Source of the DNA: Zingiber officinale
Taxonomy: Eukaryota > Streptophyta > Magnoliopsida > Zingiberales > Zingiberaceae
DNA: 64,000 bases
NCBI RefSeq assembly: GCF_018446385.1
Contig: NW_024589864.1
Coordinates: forward strand, 124,001 to 188,000
Reading direction: 5' to 3'
Position 1 is the first letter of the stretch, and each line of letters opens with the position of its first letter. The notes below the pieces were generated by a model that saw only the letters and a list, made by a program, of their open reading frames with translations, was not told where the DNA came from and did no database searches. The position numbers and the translations under genes are program-made. Of this stretch, positions 58,401 to 64,000 are shown piece after piece.

Positions 58401-61400
58401 GCCCAAAGACAATAGCTTCCAAATTCATGTTCACAAGATCTGTCAGTCTCATATACACTCAAACCTGTGTCATGCCTTGACTTCGGATCTTCTACATCAG
58501 GCTGAAAAAAACAAATACAATAATTAGATTAGGCAATCAAAGAGAAGTAAAAAATATAAACCATCTAGCATAAAGAGCTAAATCAGTAATATACAGGCGA
58601 AAGCATGAGATATAAGTAAATTCAACACATTTATGAAAAATAGCACTTCACTTGGCATACAAGTAATTATCATCCTGATTTACTGCACGTTGATAACATA
58701 TTCAGTATCGTACGCCAAACAGAAATTTTGAACAGAATTCTGGAATTGTTCAAGGTGTCAAAGACTTACTTTAGTATTCAGAGATGAAGGCTCTTTTGAG
58801 ACATCACTATGTCCCTTAACAGGGCCTACAAATCAATGGTCAAGGATGAATTAAAAGATATAAAAAACATACGTGTTGGTAAGAAAGAATTCACATGTAA
58901 ATATACCTTTTGATTTGATCTCATCGCCTGTTGTTGCCTGAGAGCTATAATTATTGTAATGTGATGCGGAGGGCGAACTAAGAGTTTTCTTGATCCTCAT
59001 GTTCAATTCCTCAGCAGGAGGCGACACACTAGGGACATCCTGATAAATAAGCAATTAAATTTCCTTTTAAGAAATATTGACAAAATTTCATTAACCTTAA
59101 ATTAAATTTGTTCATTCATGGGTGAATCAATAGTTCTCCCATGTTCAATTTGCAAGTTTAAAGGTTCCTTCAAGATTGATTATGGATTAAAAGAAAAGCA
59201 AAATTGCTATAGCAATGTGAATCAAAAATACAAATGTAGGACGCTTGCATACTTATATTCCCTAAGATTTAAAGGATAATGATATTAAAGAAATAAACAA
59301 TGTGAATCAAGGAAAAGGTTTGAATAATGATTCAAAACTAGCTACCTAACATCATATGTAAGGTTGTCAATTTGACGCTAGTGCCATGGATCATTTTAGT
59401 GAATATCAAAAGGGGAATTGTAAGGCTCACTGAAACATTGTGTAATAGGTAAAAAAAAAGATTTATAACATACTTGAAATAATCTTTAGATCCCCAAGGT
59501 CATAAATAAAATAGTAAAATATCTTGTTTAAAATAGTAGAATATGATTAATAAATGAGATTGATCCCATTAGAAATACAGCCCAGGTTGATGTCGCATTA
59601 GACCCACCTGGATAAAAAAATTACAGAATTATACACTACATTTAAAACTGAAATGAAATGGACAATGAGGCATTTGAAGCTGATTGCTTGCAGTTATAGA
59701 GAAGTCATTGTCAAATCAACCTTCATCGGGTATGTGATTGAAGAGAGGAAGATCAAGACAGTGATGATGGTAAATGAAGAAAGGAAGATGGATTCAACAT
59801 GATAACACTTCTTCTCAAGACCAGACTTCAGCTTCTTCTCAATCATTGTCGAGCTACCATAGACTTGAGTCTCAATATCAATTCCAAGACTTGACATGAC
59901 AATAATTGTTTTCCTTAGTCACTCTTGAGCTTGGCCAACTCTATCCTCAATTCCTCATCGTCGACTCCAAGTCTATATCCAACAAGATTTCCTCCAATCA
60001 TGCAAATTCATTTTTGGTTTCTTTCACAAATGGTAGGTGTTTAGTACTAATTGATTGGGATTATTTTTTGGTAATTTTCCTCTTTTTTCCTTTTCATACT
60101 TGTGTGAAATACATTTCATAATGAAAGGCAAAGAATCGCCCTGCTTGCAGAGGTAGTCTTTCAATTAATTATTGAAATAGGACCCCTACTATGATCAATG
60201 AAAAGTGCAGGATTAAATGATTTTGGTGGAGATTATAATTTACAGACAGCCATTACTGGAAGGGCTGAAAAAGCATCAACTGATATTTATCCATGACTCA
60301 GGCCTTGGGAAAAAACATTGTTTTGTTTATCCTTTTCATCATTCAAATAGAATAGGTAACCTCATTGGTCACCATAGCAATACATCCTTAGAATAGCTGG
60401 ATTAGGATTATTTAGAAAGTTAATACAGAATGTGTCTGAATTCCAGCATTCACTCATCCGTATACTGACTGAACAACTCAAAGAGGATATCGTAGATTAA
60501 ATCCAATTAAATGATAACCTATGGATAAAACAGGATAGTTACCATAATCAAAAGCATATCCATTATCAAATGACAACGGGCGTACATCTTAACAGGGTCA
60601 CCACTCAGCACCGTACATGTGAAAAGAAATTAAGGAAAGTTACAAAAGGAATGCAGCTAATTTTTCTAGTAATAACAAGATCAATGGATCCATGCAAAAG
60701 ATTAATTTATGATATACAGGATAATTATCATATCCAACTCCCATTTATCCTATTTATCTCAATTCCTCAATCCATCAATTTTATGATACAAAGATACATA
60801 TGAACATCAACAACCAAAGCAAGCAAAGCAAAATACTTTGTTGTCGTTAATGATGAAGGAACATTGTCATTAGAAATTTGATAACAGTATGTAAAATTAA
60901 CCTTTGAAAACGTCGATGCAAATTCTTCTTCAAGGTGAGGAACCATCCACTGAGCAACCTATCGAGTTCAGATCAATGAAATTATATAAGAAGCTGCAGC
61001 TGCATATAAATCATTGTTACTTGAGATATTGTCATAAACAGTACAAGAGAACCTTTGAAGAGATCTGCTCTTGTTCACGAGCAAGATTGTGGTAAGTGTC
61101 AAAGTTACTTTCCTGGACATTGATGCAAAAGAAAATGATATCAAATAAACAAATCACAATCGGGAACTACAAGATATCAAATCCCCTCACCTGCTGGGAG
61201 CGAACGTCCGCTAAGTATCCTGCAGAAAATGACAGATGCGGAATAAGAAATCTCACCAACCACATGTTCAAATTCAAAACTTATAAAAATAACGGCTGAA
61301 AAGTAAAATATTCAACGTCGCGTTTCCACAATCGAATCGCGACCACGAGCTGAGCTGGATCAGGAAGAATACTGTCCCGCCGCGAAATGCGGAAGCTGTA

Positions 61401-61634
61401 AGGAAGCCCCTCGCTACGAGTAGATCTGCGAATAACGATTAGGGTTTTACGAGGAGAGATCCGGCGGGATGACGCACCGGAAGGGAAGCGGTTGTGGAGG
61501 CCGAGGAGGAACACGAGGGGGACGAGCAGCGAGAAGAATACGAGCGCGAACACGGCCGCTGGCTGTCCCTTCCACCTCCTCTTCGCCGCCTGTTGCGCGG
61601 CGGCCGACAGCCCGCCGGCGCCGTACCCTTTCAT
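52411..61634 (-). CDS. Galacturonosyltransferase, GAUT family (GT8), 657 aa, 10 exons
   Basis: Exons from the 5' end: 61478-61634, 61191-61219, 61053-61112, 60902-60958, 58907-59039, 58770-58825, 58206-58501, 53505-53862, 52875-53420, 52411-52692 (1974 nt with stop). A type II signal anchor lies at about residues 28-45 (AAVFALVFFSLLVPLVFLLG), placing the enzyme in the Golgi membrane. A stem follows, then YCLWARKNRRVMKDSNVKRL and DQLFVARAYYPSIAK, conserved in GAUTs. The GT8 catalytic domain has LLDDDVIVQKD (metal-binding Asp486-488), the MSGINIVDLEKW region, and HYNGNMKPW (619-627). GAUTs use UDP-galacturonate to build homogalacturonan pectin. The long variable stem and short first exons resemble the GAUT3/GAUT4 subgroup, but a tree is needed. 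One 4.3-kb intron (53863-58205) carries several repeats. Confidence 0.93.
54802..55450 (-). other. Unassigned repeat-like segment in the large GAUT intron, possibly an LTR relic
   Basis: Both strands stay open for about 100 codons around 54802-55158, without a domain I recognise. On the minus strand the word CTATATAAGGTGCCTG near 55155-55170 looks like a TATA box, as in an LTR promoter. No matching second copy or clean ends are visible in the window, so this stays a guess. Confidence 0.25.
55907..57196 (+). mobile_element. Solo LTR in GAUT intron 7, with 5-bp target duplication
   Basis: A 1290-bp unit starts TGTTAGTGCAATTGCC and ends GATCTTACA. It is flanked by identical TTAGT on both sides (55902-55906 and 57197-57201). 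Its 3' part (CCGCTGTGCACTTGCACTTA, then CACTCCCCTCC and CGATCTTACA) parallels the end of the element A LTR family when that is read in element orientation. A few GGAGGCGCC words near 56490-56560 echo the palindromes of the element A LTR. It is a decayed solo LTR and older than element A, judged by sequence drift. Confidence 0.8.
57766..57921 (+). mobile_element. Au SINE in GAUT intron 7, with 19-bp target duplication
   Basis: The body AGGGAAGCCTTGGCG, the B-box GGGTTCGAATTC, AAAAAGCAGGGTAAGACTGC and GGCGGGAGCTTCATGCACC end in a T-rich tail (TTTCTTTTTTTG). Identical 19-bp flanks (TATTCATGTGTGAGAAAGA) occur at 57747-57765 and 57922-57940. It is antisense to the GAUT gene. The exact flanks suggest a fairly recent insertion. 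Confidence 0.93.
57986..58058. repeat. Short local tandem duplication in GAUT intron 7
   Basis: GTCATTTGATTAGTTATT occurs at 57986-58003 and again at 58041-58058, a period of 55 bp. Confidence 0.7.
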
Positions 61635-61949
61635 ATCACTTCGCCGCTACCTCTCCGTCTCCCCCTCTCTCGTTCACACTCTTCGGCTTCCGCTCTCCTC
61701 TTCAACTAAACCTCCCTTTTCTCTCCCACCAATCCGCACGGGTCCACGACGATTCCGATCGGGGTAGCGGGCGCATCCAAATCAATACGCAGATCTCTGG
61801 ATTCCCATTTCCTCTTGGAAATCTCGCTCCATTTCGATCTCCGGCTACAATCTGGCGTTACTCTTCTTCTCTTCTCTTCGGAGAAGATTTGGAATGTGAA
61901 TTAGTCGCTTTCAAAAGTCGCAAAAGAAAACAAAAGAAATGCGGAGGAG

Positions 61950-62050
61950 GGGGAGGAGAGAGAGAGAAATAGAGAGAGAGAGAGCGGAGGAGGAGGCGGA
62001 GACGAAGGAGACCGGAGATGGCAATTATATATATATATATATATATAATT
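61950..62050. repeat. GA-rich and (AT)n microsatellites upstream of GAUT
   Basis: A GA tract at about 61955-61985 (CT-rich on the GAUT sense strand, probably in its 5' untranslated region) is followed by an AT dinucleotide run at about 62027-62048 in the promoter region. Confidence 0.8.
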
Positions 62051-63061
62051 AAAAAGGGAATAATTTGAAAATATTTTATATTATATATTTCGCTAGAATT
62101 TTATTCCTAATTATCAGCTACAATAATTTAAAATTGCATAAAATAGCGACATTTCACTTGTTTTTTACATTGCTTATTAATTAATTGATTTTTTTTTATG
62201 TGTCTTTTGTTTAAAAGACAAGAAATAAATCATTATGCATTTGTAAATGGATTGATATGTGAATCCGTTTGATATTTGATTCGCAAATTGAATGAGTCGG
62301 TTCGACAATGACTCGACAGCGAACGAGGGGTCATTAACAGTGATAGTGATTAGGAGTTAAGTATCGATAATAAAATACATTTGACACGGAGAAAATTTTG
62401 TGTCGGCAAGACAAAGAAAGCCGTTGATTCTTTCTTTTTCTTCCGTTATCAATATTATACTTGGATTCTGCCCTCTTGGGCTCCACACAACACAAGTGCA
62501 TCCCTAATAAAGAATTGAGGCAGCCTCGTAATGCTCAATCCTTCCCCACCTCATGGATGCTTACTTCTTGCTTAATCCAAGTTAGCAAATCAAGGAAGAT
62601 CCTCAAGTTGCAAAAGAATTTGCTAGCATCCTTGGCAAGCACCAATAACCTACCAAGAGTTAGTAGTGAATGCCACATGGAAAACTTGCTAGAGCCAAAA
62701 CTCATAGAGATCGATTGGGGAAGAATAGTCAATGACCTTATTGAAGCCATGACTTGTTGAGATCTTGCGTCTGTTAGTTGCTTTAAAAAGCTAATTAGGT
62801 GTAAACGAAAGGAGAGCACTTCAAAATTCAAGCTCCTCTTTCGAACCCAATGGATTTCATCGCTAGTAAATGAGCCCTTAACTTATGTCTTCTGAAATTA
62901 TCTTTAACTCTTAAAACAATCACTTAAGTTAGCAAAACTATTTAGAGAGGTTTAAACTTATTGCTCTCACCCTTGACGGTGAACAATTCCGCATAAACCC
63001 TAAACACTAACACTATATAGAGTAATCACTTAACTTCGCTAGATCACTTAAGTATTATATT
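62051..63061. other. Intergenic sequence with no gene recognised
   Basis: The sequence is AT-rich to mixed. Frames of about 100 codons exist on both strands around 62461-62831 but neither shows a known domain or a start context worth trusting. Confidence 0.4.
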
Positions 63062-63452
63062 TGATCCTGTCCGGAAGTTGAGTAAATGAGCTACCGGTGA
63101 GAAGGTAGGAATGTTGACAGGGGCAAGACCTGAGCTGGAAACTGCGAGCCTATGCACACCACAAAAAGAGCAAACAGGAACATTAGAGCAAGAACAAGGG
63201 AGGGGGTCCTTATCGCAGACATTTCGATGCTCAAGTTAGAACCAATTCGAAATGAACAGTAGAATAGTAGTGTGGATGCGTGTGTGCGTGCATGTATTTG
63301 GCAAACGGAGATGACCCCTTTTTATACCGTCTCTCATAACCTTTGCAATGATGAGACGTCAAATAATGTCTGATATCAAAATATGTCGAATAGTGGAATA
63401 TTCCCAGGTGAGTAGTCGTTATTCCTTGACAGGTTGTTGTGATTCTCTAACA
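63062..63452 (-). mobile_element. Possible minus-strand LTR remnant
   Basis: On the minus strand the segment starts TGTTAGAGAATCAC, has a TATA-like promoter word (GTATAAAAAGGGG at about 63316-63328), and ends CTTCCGGACAGGATCA. Those ends and a central TATA box fit a short LTR of about 390 bp. Target duplications and a primer-binding site were not found, so the call is tentative. Confidence 0.4.
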
Positions 63453-63678
63453 ATGTTATCTCCTAGAGGGAGTTTGATCAGCTTGGAGCTGTACCCATGA
63501 GATGGGAGGTTGAGTGATGTGTATAATTCGTAAGTGTATAAGTCCTCAAGTAATAAAAAATATCAAACCCACAAGAACTGTATATAAGCACTAGAGACTC
63601 ACACAACAAAAATATCAAACCCACAGAATGACACGACTCTAACAACTGAAAGCGCAGTCTTCCAAATCTCTGAGAAGT

Positions 63679-63954
63679 TGTTGGTATACTTATTTATTTC
63701 TGGACTTAAATTATAGATCTATTTATTCCTCTTATAAAGATTTGCGAATTGTTAGTGAATTGTCCAACGAAAGCACTCGACGAGTGCGAACCTTATAGTA
63801 GCAGTCGACGAAGGCTCCGAACAAAGTAAAAATTAGTTTGTTAGCGTTGTTTTAATTTTTCTCTTCCGCTGCGCACTTTAATTTTGTATCGATTTTCGAC
63901 GATCGCTATTCACCCCCTCCCCCTCCCCTCTCTGGCGTTCTTCATGATCCAACA
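63679..63954 (+). mobile_element. 3' end of a SIRE-like LTR, plus strand
   Basis: The final part (CTTCCGCTGCGCACTTTAAT, then CGCTATTCACCCCC and GATCCAACA at 63954) is the reverse complement of the start of the element A LTR with drift, so it marks an LTR end in the opposite orientation. A left end at TGTTGGTATAC (63679) is possible but too short for the family, so the copy is probably a rearranged remnant. Confidence 0.55.
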
Positions 63955-64000
63955 GTTGTGAAGCTCTTGGTTGAAGACCTTTAAATAGGCTCATTCCGGG

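Noticed and set aside
23811-61634. Biosynthetic gene cluster around the BAHD gene
   Set aside because: Neighbours (GRWD1, CENH3, bZIP, CS26) are unrelated housekeeping or regulatory genes; no P450, synthase or transporter accompanies the BAHD gene.
62461-62831. Small protein genes of about 98-99 codons on both strands
   Set aside because: No recognisable domain, no conserved start context, and the two frames are shadows of each other.

Overview
The window reads as nuclear DNA of a flowering plant, most likely a monocot. Several single-exon or GC-rich genes show the strong GC bias typical of monocots, two Au-type SINEs are present, and the LTR retrotransposon types and gene set would fit Zingiberales (ginger or cardamom relatives). 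The order-level guess is inference; nothing here names the species.

Layout. Positions 1-23228 are a nest of LTR retrotransposon fossils. A SIRE-like Ty1/copia element lies on the minus strand (2824-14186) and carries a solo LTR of another family (4344-6096). A second partial gag of the same family abuts its left LTR (914-2823), so one LTR serves two gag copies. To the right is a fragment of another LTR (14187-14549), then a plus-strand Angela/BARE-like copia element (14550-23228) invaded by two copies of a miniature LTR element (TRIM) and by a tRNA-type SINE. The LTRs contain unusual arrays of short stem-loops, each followed by ACTTTCC or ACTTTT.

Positions 23229-61634 are a gene island. In order it holds GRWD1/Rrb1-like WD40 ribosome assembly chaperone (+), a BAHD acyltransferase (-), the centromeric histone CENH3 (+), a group A bZIP of the ABI5/AREB type (+), plastid S-sulfocysteine synthase CS26 (+), a PLS-E class pentatricopeptide repeat protein (-), an SKU5-similar multicopper-oxidase-like protein (+), and a galacturonosyltransferase of the GAUT family (-). 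Each reading frame closes across all its predicted introns, and every splice site I placed is GT-AG. These are independent housekeeping or signalling genes; there is no sign of a biosynthetic cluster. Themes are ribosome and centromere chromatin (GRWD1, CENH3), plastid sulfur metabolism and organellar RNA editing (CS26, PPR), and cell wall (SKS, GAUT).

Repeats return inside introns and at the right end: a solo LTR with perfect target duplications and an Au SINE with a 19-bp duplication in the 4.3-kb intron of the GAUT gene, another Au SINE in CS26, and LTR fragments at 63062-63954. I found no wholly unknown protein system. The observations most worth checking are the stem-loop arrays in the LTRs, the shared-LTR arrangement, the repeated TRIM insertion into one host element, a non-Au SINE, and the divergent CENH3 histone fold.
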